Shown here piece by piece: positions 38,887 to 48,119 of a DNA stretch of 64,000 bases (its first letter is position 1; each line of letters begins with the position of its first letter). The position numbers and the translations under genes were made by a program. This stretch comes from Streptococcus castoreus DSM 17536 (GTDB lineage Bacteria; Bacillota; Bacilli; Lactobacillales; Streptococcaceae): assembly GCF_000425025.1 (NCBI RefSeq), contig NZ_AUKZ01000004.1:1-64000 (forward strand), written 5' to 3'. The notes beneath the pieces are model-generated. The model was not told the DNA's origin and ran no database searches. It saw nothing but the letters and a program-made list of their open reading frames with translations.

Positions 38887-40146
38887 TTACTTTTCCGGAA
38901 GAACTTGATACAAGATAATTCCAAGAAGTGTTGCAAAGGCAACACCTGAAATTTGAAGCCCATTCACTTGAAGCATAAGTCCTCCAATTCCAGACACCAA
39001 AATGACACTGGCAATTAACAAATTTTTCTTATTATCCATATCAACTTTAGCTTCAATCAGGATTTTCAACCCACTGGAAGCAATAACACCAAACAATGCC
39101 ACTGATATCCCACCAATCACTGGCGTTGGAATGGATTGGATCAGTGCTGATACTTTACCAACAAAGCTTAGAAGAGCTGCAATAACCGCCGCACCGGCAA
39201 TAACATAAACTGAGAATATTTTATTTAAAGCCATCACACCAATATTTTCACCGTAAGAGGTTACTGGCGGAGCACCTAAGAAACCGGCAATCATTTGAGC
39301 AAAACCATCACCCATTAGTGTTTTTTCAAGACCAGGATCCTTGAAATAATCCCTTTTGGTAAGGCTATTTAAAACCATGATATGCCCAAAATGTTCTGTC
39401 ATTGTGACAAAAGCAATCGGTGCCATTGTTAAGATTGCACTGGGATAGAATTTAAAACTATAAGTCAGAAAAGGCATTTCTACTGCTGGAATACTGAACC
39501 ATTCGGCTTGTGCCACATTCGTAAAATTGATAATTTCCTGTCCCGTTATCATCCCAACAAATAGTGCAAAGAGGTAACCAATCAACAATCCTAGTAAGAT
39601 TGGAATAATAGCTACAATCCCTTTCCCATAGATATTGAAGAAAATGACTGATAATAAGGTAACCAAACCAATGACAACGTAGATTAGGTTATATTTTCCG
39701 TCCTTTAGCATGACATCATTAACAGCTGTCGAAGCAAGGCTAAGACCAATAACCATAACAATCGGACCAACAACAACTGGTGGCAGAATTTTATCAATCC
39801 ATTCATTACCAATAGTTTTTACAACAAGAGCAACAATCAAGTAAACCAAGCCACCTGTGACTGCACCCTGTGCGACTGCACCAATGCCATCTGTTTTCAT
39901 TAACATTTGCATAGCGGCAATATAAGCAAAACTTGATCCCATGTAAGCCGGAATTTTAAACTTGGTCACTGACAAATGGGCTAGAGTTCCTAAACCACTT
40001 GACAATAAGGCGACTGATGGATCAATTCCAACTAAAATTGGGACAAGGACAGTCGCCCCAAACATCGCAAATAAGTGCTGGAACGACAAACCAATTAAAA
40101 TACCTGCTTTTGGCATTTCTTCCACATCATAAATAACATCTTTCAC
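38887..40146 (-). CDS. pyrP: Uracil permease (NCS2 family)
   Basis: 419-residue membrane transporter of the nucleobase/cation symporter-2 family with about 14 helices. Recognisable segments are GSSFAYIAAM in helix 3, the substrate-site Glu in AFVTMTEHFGH near residue 243, and GAPPVTSYGENIGVMALNK near 290. It imports uracil and is the second gene of the PyrR-controlled operon, 15 bases after pyrR. Confidence 0.95.
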   Translation of the reverse strand: MKDVIYDVEEMPKAGILIGLSFQHLFAMFGATVLVPILVGIDPSVALLSSGLGTLAHLSVTKFKIPAYMGSSFAYIAAMQMLMKTDGIGAVAQGAVTGGLVYLIVALVVKTIGNEWIDKILPPVVVGPIVMVIGLSLASTAVNDVMLKDGKYNLIYVVIGLVTLLSVIFFNIYGKGIVAIIPILLGLLIGYLFALFVGMITGQEIINFTNVAQAEWFSIPAVEMPFLTYSFKFYPSAILTMAPIAFVTMTEHFGHIMVLNSLTKRDYFKDPGLEKTLMGDGFAQMIAGFLGAPPVTSYGENIGVMALNKIFSVYVIAGAAVIAALLSFVGKVSALIQSIPTPVIGGISVALFGVIASSGLKILIEAKVDMDNKKNLLIASVILVSGIGGLMLQVNGLQISGVAFATLLGIILYQVLPEK

Positions 40147-40161
40147 AAAACAACCTCTTTC

Positions 40162-40828
<667 letters not shown>

Positions 40829-40834
40829 TCTACC

Positions 40835-40863
40835 AGTATAGCAAAAACACCCTCCAAAGACAA
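40835..40863 (-). promoter_or_regulatory. Promoter of the pyr operon
   Basis: TTGTCT at 40858-40863 and TATACT at 40835-40840 (minus strand), 17-base spacer; the predicted start is a few bases before the PyrR-binding hairpin. Confidence 0.85.
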
Positions 40864-40895
40864 GTATTTTTTTAGAAAATACATCCTGAGACCTA

Positions 40896-40924
40896 TTGTT
40901 TTTGTATCATGACAATAGTACAAT
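40896..40924 (+). promoter_or_regulatory. Promoter of the TVP38/TMEM64 gene
   Basis: TTGTTT at 40896-40901 and TACAAT at 40919-40924 with a 17-base spacer, divergent from the pyr promoter 33 bases away. Confidence 0.7.
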
Positions 40925-40962
40925 AAAACCAATTATTAAAGTGATGAAAGCGAGAGACTTTT

Positions 40963-41577
40963 ATGCAACTTAAAACATATCAACCAAACCACAAGCAGCT
41001 AATCCAACTAATCACAGGATTTGGTATCATCTTGTCATTGCTATTCTTCGTTTACTTTCAACAACATCCAAATTTCTTTACGGTCGGTGGGATCTTCCAA
41101 TCCTACTTGATTAAACTTGGAATTCTAGCCCCCTGCCTATTTATCTTAATTCAGATGATACAGGTTGTTTACCCTGTTATTCCAGGTGGATTGACTTGCG
41201 TTTTAGGACATGTGGTCTTTGGTCCTTTTATGGGATTGGTTTACAATACGATTGGTATTTTCATCGGTTCACTCCTTAGCTTTTTATTGGCTAGAAAATA
41301 TGGTGAACAGTTTGCCAAAGCTTTTGTTTCTAGTAAAACTTACGATAAATACATCCCTTACTTAAACAAAGGAAACTATTTTGAACGTTTCCTTGCAATT
41401 GCCTTTATTCTGCCAGGTTTTCCCGATGATTTTCTTTGTATGGTAGCCGGTTTAGGAAAAATGTCTCTGCGCAAGTTCATCATTATTTTCCTTCTTACAA
41501 AACCAATCACACTTTATATCTATACTATTCTCACTTACCAAGGCATTCAATTTGTTGGCCAAGTGCTTCAATTCTGA
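40963..41577 (+). CDS. TVP38/TMEM64 (VTT-domain, DedA-like) membrane protein
   Basis: 204-residue membrane protein with about six hydrophobic segments. Family motifs are VVYPVIPGGLTCVLGHVVFG, GSLLSFLLARKYG near residue 105, FILPGFPDDFLCMVAGLGKM near 150, and a C-terminal helix. VTT-domain proteins are linked to lipid scrambling or carrier flipping; the precise role here is unknown. A broken relative lies at 30338-30885. GAGAG is the likely ribosome site before the ATG. Confidence 0.88.
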   Translation: MQLKTYQPNHKQLIQLITGFGIILSLLFFVYFQQHPNFFTVGGIFQSYLIKLGILAPCLFILIQMIQVVYPVIPGGLTCVLGHVVFGPFMGLVYNTIGIFIGSLLSFLLARKYGEQFAKAFVSSKTYDKYIPYLNKGNYFERFLAIAFILPGFPDDFLCMVAGLGKMSLRKFIIIFLLTKPITLYIYTILTYQGIQFVGQVLQF

Positions 41578-41660
41578 TTAAGATAATCATTTACCATCAA
41601 TCATGACACTTGACCACCTCTTCCTTACAATTCCCTTTTTCACCACGCTTTTAGAGACTC

Positions 41661-41696
41661 AAAATGAGGTAGAAACAACTTGTTCTTCCTCATTTA
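41661..41696 (-). terminator. Terminator after the rluD-type gene
   Basis: On the minus strand AAATGAGG-AAGAACAA pairs with GTTTCT-ACCTCATTTT; the stem overlaps the stop codon of the pseudouridine synthase gene. The T run is short. Confidence 0.75.
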
Positions 41697-42590
41697 TCGT
41701 TTTTGTCTTAATTGTTGCAATGTTTTTTGAAAAAGATCAGGTGCTTCAACCGTAAAAACCATTTCTTCACCTGTTTTTGGATGTGTTAACCCCAAGGTCT
41801 GAGCATGAAGAAACTGCCCATGACCAAACAAGGTTTTACGCGGTCCGTATAAGGGATCTCCTGCTACAGGGTGACCAATATAAGCCATATGGACACGAAT
41901 CTGGTGGGTACGCCCCGTCTCAAGTTGTAATTCTACCAAAGTGTAATCACCAAAACGTTCCAAAACCGTAAAACGAGTTGTGGCTTCTTTTCCTTTTGCA
42001 GTGACAGCTTGTTTTTTACGGTCTTTCTCACTGCGACCAATCGGCGCCTCAATAAGACCACGGTCATTTGGTAAATTTCCATGAACAATGGCCAGATATT
42101 TTCGTAGCGACTTTTTAGCTTTTAATTCTTCTGCTAGAATTTTGTGAGCCACGTTGGTTTTAGCCACCATCAAAAGACCTGAAGTATCCTTATCAATACG
42201 GTGAACAATTCCTGGACGGACAACACCATTTATTGATGACAAATCTTTAACATGGAACATAAGAGCATTGACCATGGTTTCAGAAGGATGTCCTGCTGAT
42301 GGGTGAACAACCATCCCTTGGGGTTTATTAATAATAGCAAGAACATCGTCTTCATAGATAATATCCAAAGGAAGATCTTGAGCCTGGTATTCTAAAATCT
42401 CCTCTTTTGGGAGTTCAAAAGTGATCACATCACCTGCTTGAACAGTATATTTAGCTTTCTTTCGGGAACCATTAACTCTGACAAGATCTTGTTTAATCTG
42501 ATCATTAGCCTGACGACGTGACAGGGGACTTAAATCAGCTAAAGTCTTATCCAAGCGCTGCCCCGATTCAACAACCTTAATTTCCATCAT
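41694..42590 (-). CDS. rluD: Large-subunit-type pseudouridine synthase, RluD/RluA family
   Basis: 298 residues: N-terminal S4 domain ([17 protein letters not shown]) and catalytic domain with [18 protein letters not shown], in which Asp133 is the catalytic aspartate. It modifies 23S rRNA uridines; which positions cannot be told from sequence. It overlaps the end of lspA by 14 bases. Two adjacent ATGs are possible starts. Confidence 0.92.
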   Translation of the reverse strand: MMEIKVVESGQRLDKTLADLSPLSRRQANDQIKQDLVRVNGSRKKAKYTVQAGDVITFELPKEEILEYQAQDLPLDIIYEDDVLAIINKPQGMVVHPSAGHPSETMVNALMFHVKDLSSINGVVRPGIVHRIDKDTSGLLMVAKTNVAHKILAEELKAKKSLRKYLAIVHGNLPNDRGLIEAPIGRSEKDRKKQAVTAKGKEATTRFTVLERFGDYTLVELQLETGRTHQIRVHMAYIGHPVAGDPLYGPRKTLFGHGQFLHAQTLGLTHPKTGEEMVFTVEAPDLFQKTLQQLRQKR

Positions 42591-43035
42591 TCTCTTCTTT
42601 CCATAAACAGATGACTAGTACGATGACCCCAATAGTAAGATAAGAATCTGCTACATTAAAAATTGCAAAATCGATAAAATCCAAATGAATCATATCAATA
42701 ACGTAGGATAGACGTACACGGTCAATAAAATTTCCAATACCTCCTGCTATAATAAACATCAGTGCAAATTGTTTCCAAAATGACATTTGAGGATGTTTGA
42801 TAGCATAATAAATGGCATAACCAATCACTAAAACAGTCATTAAAACAAAGAACCATTTCTGATTTTGTAATATTGAAAAAGCTGCTCCACTATTCCGTAA
42901 ATAGGTTAAACTAACAAAACCTGGGATAAACGCTTTAATGTCTCCCAATGGGATATGTGAAACAATCCAAAATTTGCTTAGTTGGTCTAAAATAATAAAA
43001 AATGCACAGCCAAGACTAAAAACGATTTTTTTCAC
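42577..43035 (-). CDS. lspA: Lipoprotein signal peptidase (SPase II)
   Basis: 152-residue membrane aspartyl protease with four helices that cleaves prolipoprotein signal peptides. The two catalytic aspartates lie in [10 protein letters not shown] near residue 100 and [11 protein letters not shown] near 130. It overlaps the LysR gene by 4 bases (ATGA) and rluD by 14, so mtaR-type regulator, lspA and rluD form one compact unit. Confidence 0.96.
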   Translation of the reverse strand: MKKIVFSLGCAFFIILDQLSKFWIVSHIPLGDIKAFIPGFVSLTYLRNSGAAFSILQNQKWFFVLMTVLVIGYAIYYAIKHPQMSFWKQFALMFIIAGGIGNFIDRVRLSYVIDMIHLDFIDFAIFNVADSYLTIGVIVLVICLWKEENDGN

Positions 43036-43946
43036 GCTAAAGCTTTCCTTCTTTCTTCAAAATAGTCTTTTAATATGGTCACAAAAGTCAACCCAGCAAC
43101 CGATAAATGCTTATCTTTTCGCTTAACATAGATCATCTGATTATCAATATGGTCAACAAGAGGAATGACTTTAATGCCATTAACACTTCGCTGATCAAGG
43201 AATCCTGACCCCGTTGCAAAAGCATCCGTTCTTTCTAAAATACCATTTAAGGTTGCCCTATCAGACACATTGTAAATATGAGGGCATTCACTTGTATCTA
43301 CAAAATTTTCAGAATAGTATAAGTATTCATCTTTTTCTTGTGTGAATCTCACCACAGGCAAGTGTTGAATGTCTTTTAAATAGAGAACATCCCGATCTGC
43401 CAGTGGATGCGTCTTAGAAAGATAGATATGAGTCGTAAAAGGAAGTAATGAGACATATTCTAAACCTAATTTATCCATCCGTTGGAAAAGCCCTTTTTGA
43501 TTTTCTGCATTAAGATAAATAATCCCGATTTCACTATTTCCTTGTGCTACCTCATCCAAAATTTGAATAGTTGTTGATTCAAAAATACGAAAAACACGAT
43601 GACCACCATATTGTTTGGAAAAGGCTGTGATTAAAGGAGGAAGAAAATCGTAATGTTGACTGGCAATTGAAAATTCATTTTGGTTTAAATCAGACTGTGA
43701 AAATGCTCTCTCAAATGAATCAAAACATTTAACTACCTCTAAAGCTTTTTCGTAAAATATAAGTCCCTGACTCGTCAAAACCGTTCCTGAAGTGGTTCGA
43801 TTAAAAATTTGAAACCCAAGTTCTGTCTCTAGATCCTTAACAGAAACCGAAAGACTTGGTTGACTAACAAATAATTTGGAGGCAGCTTCGCGAAAAGTCC
43901 CATTATTTGCAATAGCAACCACGTAACGTAATTGTTGAATATTCAT
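43032..43946 (-). CDS. mtaR: LysR-family regulator of the MtaR/CpsY/MetR type
   Basis: 304-residue LysR regulator. The winged helix-turn-helix [40 protein letters not shown] is followed by an effector domain. The sequence and its place immediately before lspA match MtaR/CpsY/MetR of streptococci, which control methionine uptake and genes for growth in serum and neutrophil survival. The start was set nine codons inside the open frame, with AAAGGGAAG before the ATG. An extended -10 (TGTTATAAT) lies about 20 bases upstream of the open frame. Confidence 0.87.
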   Translation of the reverse strand: MNIQQLRYVVAIANNGTFREAASKLFVSQPSLSVSVKDLETELGFQIFNRTTSGTVLTSQGLIFYEKALEVVKCFDSFERAFSQSDLNQNEFSIASQHYDFLPPLITAFSKQYGGHRVFRIFESTTIQILDEVAQGNSEIGIIYLNAENQKGLFQRMDKLGLEYVSLLPFTTHIYLSKTHPLADRDVLYLKDIQHLPVVRFTQEKDEYLYYSENFVDTSECPHIYNVSDRATLNGILERTDAFATGSGFLDQRSVNGIKVIPLVDHIDNQMIYVKRKDKHLSVAGLTFVTILKDYFEERRKALA

Positions 43947-44204
43947 TGCTTCCCTTTCTAAATCTAGTACCACTAATTATAACATAAAGCTACTGTTACA
44001 ACATCTTCTAACCTCCTTTTATGACTTAAAGCGTTTCTTCTGGATACTGTTTTATCATAAAATGGTCAAAAGACACAACAAGTAAATTGCTAATGGTATA
44101 GAATCTGATAATTAACATATTCACAGAAACAAAACCACCCCTATGAACTGGCAGTTCCCTAGCAAAAACCACTTTCCCGAGCTGGTACTAACACACCAAG
44201 GTTC

Positions 44205-44654
44205 GTTTTTCTTATTTGGTTCACCTGTAAACGGATCAACTACCTAAAATAATGTGAGTTGGTCTGCTATCTGTTTTCTTATAATTGATTTTGAATATAT
44301 TCAGCTATCCCTTTTTGGTTTCTACCAACTGTGTCTACATAGTATCCTGTACCAAAATTTTCGATTGGCATATTTATCAAATATCATCAAGGCACTCTTA
44401 TATTTCAAGTACCCCATGAAATCGGAAATCAAACATTTTGGTGGAATCAATACAAGCATATGAACACGATCTAGCATCATGTGTCCTTCAATAATTCCCA
44501 CACCCTTGTATTTTGATATAGATGGCGAAAAATTTTAATGAGTTCTTTTCCTATTTTTATAATAAATGGATTTTCTACCGTACTTTGGTGTAAAAACGAT
44601 AGGATATTGGCATATCCATTTGGTATGTGACAAACTGTAACTGGTTTTAGCCAC
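44205..44654 (-). pseudogene. Degraded IS200/IS605-type transposase (tnpA)
   Basis: Reading across frames gives VAKTSYSLSHTKWICQYPIV and FTPKYGRKS, then GIIEGHMMLDRVHMLVLIPP, KCLISDFMGYLKYKSALMIF, GYYVDTVGRNQKGIAEYIQN and DPFTGEPNKK. These are the blocks of IS200-type Y1 transposases (HMM…VHMLV holds the HUH histidines, EYIQNQ region the tyrosine helix). Several frameshifts and stops break it. The left end is approximate. Remaining gene-free DNA (43947-44204) holds no other feature. Confidence 0.85.
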
Positions 44655-44703
44655 TATGACTTTTGTTTTTTTCTTCGTGAAAAACAGGCTTCAGGCAAGC
44701 CAT

Positions 44704-44736
44704 AAAAAACAGGCTTCCCGAAACCTCGGAAAGCCT
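44704..44736 (-). terminator. Terminator of the rplU-prp-rpmA operon
   Basis: On the minus strand AGGCTTTCCGA pairs with TCGGGAAGCCT, followed by GTTTTTTA. The sequence AAAAACAGGCTTC is repeated once 24 bases further on (44681-44693), as if the terminator's arm had been partly duplicated. Confidence 0.88.
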
Positions 44737-44757
44737 TATGTGATGCGATATTAATAA

Positions 44758-45051
44758 TTATTTAGCTACGGGGTAAACAGAAACTTGTTTTTTATCGCGC
44801 CCTTTACGTTCAAAACGTACAACACCTTCAACTTTAGCAAAAAGGGTGTCATCTCCACCACGGCCTACGTTTACACCTGGGTAGATATGAGTTCCACGTT
44901 GACGGTAAAGAATTGATCCACCTAAAACAGTTTGACCATCAGCTGCTTTGGCACCAAGGCGTTTAGCTTGTGAGTCACGTCCGTTTGATGTAGAACCTCC
45001 ACCTTTTTTGTGAGCGAAAAGTTGCAAGTTAGCAAGATTCATTTTTAACAT
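44758..45051 (-). CDS. rpmA: 50S ribosomal protein L27 (with Prp-cleaved extension)
   Basis: 97-residue L27 with the Firmicutes N-terminal extension [12 protein letters not shown] ahead of AHKKGGGS. The cysteine protease Prp removes the extension after Phe12, exposing the tail that reaches the peptidyl-transferase centre. The gene for Prp is directly upstream, as is usual. An alternative ATG at codon 4 would leave the cleavage site intact. Confidence 0.97.
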   Translation of the reverse strand: MLKMNLANLQLFAHKKGGGSTSNGRDSQAKRLGAKAADGQTVLGGSILYRQRGTHIYPGVNVGRGGDDTLFAKVEGVVRFERKGRDKKQVSVYPVAK

Positions 45052-45078
45052 AATGTTGTTTCCTCTCTTAAAATAAAT

Positions 45079-45405
45079 TTAGATGACCTTTGTTTGGACA
45101 AATTTTGAAGAATTTTCAGCCAAATTAGTCATTCCTAGAAGAAAAGATTCAAACAATAGTTGAACTTTCTCCTTGTTGTCATGCGGCGGTATGGAAATAG
45201 CCATATACCCACCTTCAACCTCATTAAGATTTACTGCTGCTTGGCAATTTGCTAATACCTCAAGAGAATTAACAAAGTTAATCGCTAGTGTACTAACAGA
45301 AGCACAAACAATATCAAAGCCATGTTTACCACTACCAGCATGCCCTGTCAGTATAACACTGCTCAGTTGACCATCTTTTTGGCGAGTGAAAATTGCTTTA
45401 ATCAT
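45079..45405 (-). CDS. prp: Ribosomal-processing cysteine protease Prp
   Basis: 108-residue protease. The catalytic residues are His22 in LTGHAGSGKHGFDIVCASVS and Cys34 in the same block, identical in position to characterised Prp proteins. It cleaves the L27 extension encoded just downstream. There is no Shine-Dalgarno element before its ATG, which lies 11 bases after the rplU stop, so it probably relies on ribosomes that finish rplU. Confidence 0.95.
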   Translation of the reverse strand: MIKAIFTRQKDGQLSSVILTGHAGSGKHGFDIVCASVSTLAINFVNSLEVLANCQAAVNLNEVEGGYMAISIPPHDNKEKVQLLFESFLLGMTNLAENSSKFVQTKVI

Positions 45406-45416
45406 AGGCTAGTAAA

Positions 45417-45731
45417 TTATGCGTTGATAGTGTTGATGACAACTTTAGTATAAGGTTGACGATGACCTTGTTTACGGTGGCTACCTTTTTTAGGCTTGTA
45501 TTTGAAAGTTACGACTTTCTTTTGTTTTCCTTGTTTTTCAACAGTTCCAACGACAGTAGCTCCTTCAACAACTGGAGTACCAACTACAGTTTTGTCACCA
45601 CCGACAAGAACAACTTCGTTAAAAGTAACTTCTGCGCCAGCTTCAGCGTCAATTTTCTCAACGTAGATTGCTTGACCTACTTCAACTTTAACTTGTTTTC
45701 CACCAGTTTTGATGATTGCGTATGTGCTCAT
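45417..45731 (-). CDS. rplU: 50S ribosomal protein L21
   Basis: 104-residue L21 starting [20 protein letters not shown], with the RNA-binding [17 protein letters not shown] block near the end. First gene of the rplU-prp-rpmA operon, with AGGAGG before the ATG and an L21-type leader upstream. Confidence 0.97.
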   Translation of the reverse strand: MSTYAIIKTGGKQVKVEVGQAIYVEKIDAEAGAEVTFNEVVLVGGDKTVVGTPVVEGATVVGTVEKQGKQKKVVTFKYKPKKGSHRKQGHRQPYTKVVINTINA

Positions 45732-45855
45732 GATGCACCTCCTATAAAATTTTTGGTTGAGGTTTCCCTCTGTGAAGACTCGCCTGGAATCGTGAGACCT
45801 CGTCTACTTGAAAACGATTTTCGTGCGGTTGCACAGGATGTGCACTTAGTCAACG
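45732..45855 (-). ncRNA. L21-type ribosomal protein leader
   Basis: About 120 bases of transcribed sequence between the promoter and rplU, with GTGCACATCCTGTGCAACCG near the 5' end and CGAGGTCTCACGATTCCAGG followed by AGAGGGAAACCTC before the ribosome site. This is the arrangement of the L21 leader family of Firmicutes. It probably mediates feedback control by L21. Confidence 0.82.
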
Positions 45856-45860
45856 TTACT

Positions 45861-45889
45861 ATTTTAGCACTCTTACTCTTTTTTATCAA
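45861..45889 (-). promoter_or_regulatory. Promoter of rplU-prp-rpmA
   Basis: TTGATA at 45884-45889 and TAAAAT at 45861-45866 (minus strand), 17-base spacer. Confidence 0.82.
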
Positions 45890-45953
45890 GGAAAATAGTT
45901 TTATTTGTGTTTAAATCTTATCATTTCTTAAATTATTCTTGGTTGCTATAGTC

Positions 45954-46180
45954 TTATAAACTAGAACCCCTAAGAGTCAAGTCTGTTCCTAATCTTGTCA
46001 TAGTAATGCTATTTCCAGGATGGATCAATTGCTTATTGAGAACATCAACAGAAGTGATTCCCATTTCCTCAGTATAAACAGTAATACTTGATAAAGGAGG
46101 GAAAACTTGTCTTCACTAGTAGACAGACTCTCATCTTTATTGAGAACTCTTGAGATGGTTGCCTGTGAGACTAAATTAAT
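45954..46180 (-). pseudogene. Remnant of a LacI-family repressor gene
   Basis: One frame reads VSQATISRVLNKDESLSTSE, the recognition helix of a LacI-type helix-turn-helix, and continues KFSLL. The next frame gives VYTEEMGITSVDVLNKQLIH and the typical LacI C-terminal end TRLGTDLTLRGSSL followed by TAA at 45954. The helix-turn-helix is therefore joined almost directly to the tail, with the sugar-binding core (over 200 residues) deleted and a frameshift at the joint. The first helices are also lost. Confidence 0.75.
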
Positions 46181-46185
46181 TTAAT

Positions 46186-46472
46186 TGAATTGGAGAGCAT
46201 ATAAACTATATATGGAGAATACGTTTTTCTAGCAGCTATTATCCTAAGAAAACTCCCCTCATAGGTTTTAGTAAATTTTTGTTTTTTCACTGTCCACTAT
46301 AAGGAGAATATATCAGTCCAAGATGGGCTTTTTCTTCAATCTAACGCCTCTAAAAGGGGGTTTTTATTAATAATTGGTTTCATCTTATAAAAACAAGTCA
46401 GTCAAAAATTTTCCTTCAGGTGACCACCTTTTAAATTTGTCGGTTAGATTCCTATAGCAAGTCATCACGGAA
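46186..46472. other. Gene-free stretch before the CapA-family gene
   Basis: About 290 bases between the LacI remnant and the end of the CapA-family gene. It contains AGTGGACAGTGAAAAAAC near 46279-46300 on the minus strand, which resembles ends of some IS3-type elements, and CCTCTAAAAGGGGG followed by T residues near 46350. No open frame is supported. Confidence 0.4.
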
Positions 46473-47666
46473 CTACCACTTTACATTGACCAACTCATTG
46501 ACTTCTCGATAAGCAATGGCTACTTTTTCTTGGGTTTCAGCATCAATCTTATCATAGTATTTGCCACCTTTAATAAAATCCTCTAAAACTATCGTTCGAT
46601 AATTGTAAAGATCAAATCCTTCGCTGCTATATGTCCCTTTTGCCTTGGCAAGTACCATCGTTGGGTGTGCCTTAACTGTTTTGATAGTTGTTTTCTCTCC
46701 TTTCTTTTCAAAGGTCAAATCCATAAGTAAACCACGTTCGGTCCAAATATCATCTACGGTTTCAAGACGCTGATTTGAAATAAAATTCCCCATAGAGTAA
46801 ATAATAAATTTCTTTTCTTTATCTTTTATAATGGTCTCTGAGGGTTCAATAACATGGGGGTGTCCACCAAGAACCACATCGGCTCCCCACTCAATCATTT
46901 TGCGGTAGAGGTCTTTTTGCTCTTGTGTTGGTTCTAAAGCATATTCTGTCCCCATTTGTGGCATTACAATGGTCACATCCGCTTTTTTCTCAGCTAGTTG
47001 AATCTCTTTTTTTATTTTTGCTTCATCTAAATCAGACAGGTGCTTTTCATATTCTTCTTGGCTAAGGGTTTCTTCCATCCCATTATAACCATAAGAGTAA
47101 CCTAAGATCGCAATCTTAATCCCATTTACTTTTTTGATTAAAAAGGGTTCTTTTGAGCGATCCTTATCGTAAATACCAATGCTATCGATGCCTAACTTGG
47201 CAAAAACCTTTTTAGTATTGAGCGCCCCTTCTAGTCTAGAATCTAAAATATGATTGTGTGCTAAATCAACCACATCATAACCTGTATTTTTAATAGCCGT
47301 TGCAATTGCTTCTGGAGCATTAAATAAAGGGTAACCAGCTAAGGGATACTCTGAACTAATAGTTCCCTCATAATCTCCAATAGCTAAATCAGCACTGCGA
47401 ATCCAATCTTTAACATATTCAAAATAAGGAGTGAAATCATAAGTATCATCTGGTTTTTTAGCACTCATATAAAGAATATCATGAATTAAAATATCACCAT
47501 TAGCCACAACACGCGCTGTTTTTACTGGTTGCTCAACTTTCGATTTCGAAGTGATTTCATTTTTTTGAAAACCAAGTAAATCATAGATAAAGCCAAAAAT
47601 TAAGAGTGCAGTAATAACGGTCACAGCCGCTAAAATGGTTTTTTTATATGGAATATCTTTAGTCAA
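46473..47666 (-). CDS. CapA-family (poly-gamma-glutamate synthesis type) surface protein
   Basis: 397 residues: an N-terminal membrane anchor (about residues 7-27) and a metallophosphoesterase-like CapA domain. It contains ANGDILIHDILY near 54, IGDYEGTIS near 95, DLAHNHILD near 140 and VLGGHPHVIEP near 260, the metal-binding blocks. Family members include CapA/PgsA of poly-glutamate capsule synthesis, but no capB/capC partners are nearby, so the function is open. The start is a TTG at 47664-47666 with AGGAGG 7 bases before it. An ATG seven codons upstream would place this ribosome site inside the gene. Confidence 0.83.
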   Translation of the reverse strand: MTKDIPYKKTILAAVTVITALLIFGFIYDLLGFQKNEITSKSKVEQPVKTARVVANGDILIHDILYMSAKKPDDTYDFTPYFEYVKDWIRSADLAIGDYEGTISSEYPLAGYPLFNAPEAIATAIKNTGYDVVDLAHNHILDSRLEGALNTKKVFAKLGIDSIGIYDKDRSKEPFLIKKVNGIKIAILGYSYGYNGMEETLSQEEYEKHLSDLDEAKIKKEIQLAEKKADVTIVMPQMGTEYALEPTQEQKDLYRKMIEWGADVVLGGHPHVIEPSETIIKDKEKKFIIYSMGNFISNQRLETVDDIWTERGLLMDLTFEKKGEKTTIKTVKAHPTMVLAKAKGTYSSEGFDLYNYRTIVLEDFIKGGKYYDKIDAETQEKVAIAYREVNELVNVKW

Positions 47667-47691
47667 GACGCAACCTCCTTTTCTCACCTTA

Positions 47692-47700
47692 ATTATAGCA
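47692..47700 (-). promoter_or_regulatory. Extended -10 promoter of the CapA-family gene
   Basis: Minus-strand TGCTATAAT with no good -35, 26-34 bases before the TTG start codon. Confidence 0.55.
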
Positions 47701-48059
47701 TCTTGGCTAAAAATTTTCTTTGTTAATTAGCAAAAAGCAGGACAAAGGCAGAAAGCAAATTTTTTAAAATATTTCAGAAGTACATGAGGACATTCCACAA
47801 TAGCAAAAATTAAATCTCTTATTTGCAGACAGTAGGGGTCTCTTAGATTAATTTGAGACTTGAAATGGAGAAATTACGGATGGAAGTCTTCTAATGCCCT
47901 TTTAAAATATGTAAAAGATCCGTTTTGGCATTTTCATAACTTTTTCAGTAGATGATTTTCTTCATACGTTTGATGTGAACAAAAAGCTACCAAGCCTGTA
48001 GGAAATGGTGCTATATTACTAGCTTTCTGTGACCCTTTTCTCCCATAGCTTGATCAATC
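47701..48059. other. Gene-free stretch between thiI and the CapA-family gene
   Basis: About 360 bases without a supported gene. The plus strand shows short broken frames with many stops and no ribosome site; nothing matches a family I recognise. It is likely decayed coding DNA or a former insertion. Confidence 0.4.
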
Positions 48060-48083
48060 AAAAAAGCCCTAATAAGAGCTTTT
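48060..48083 (-). terminator. Terminator after thiI
   Basis: On the minus strand AAAAGC-TC pairs with GG-GCTTTT across TTATTA, followed by TTG; total T run is six. It starts about 35 bases after the thiI stop. Confidence 0.75.
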
Positions 48084-48119
48084 GAACATTTGTCAGCGTT
48101 GACTACTAGTAATGCTTTG

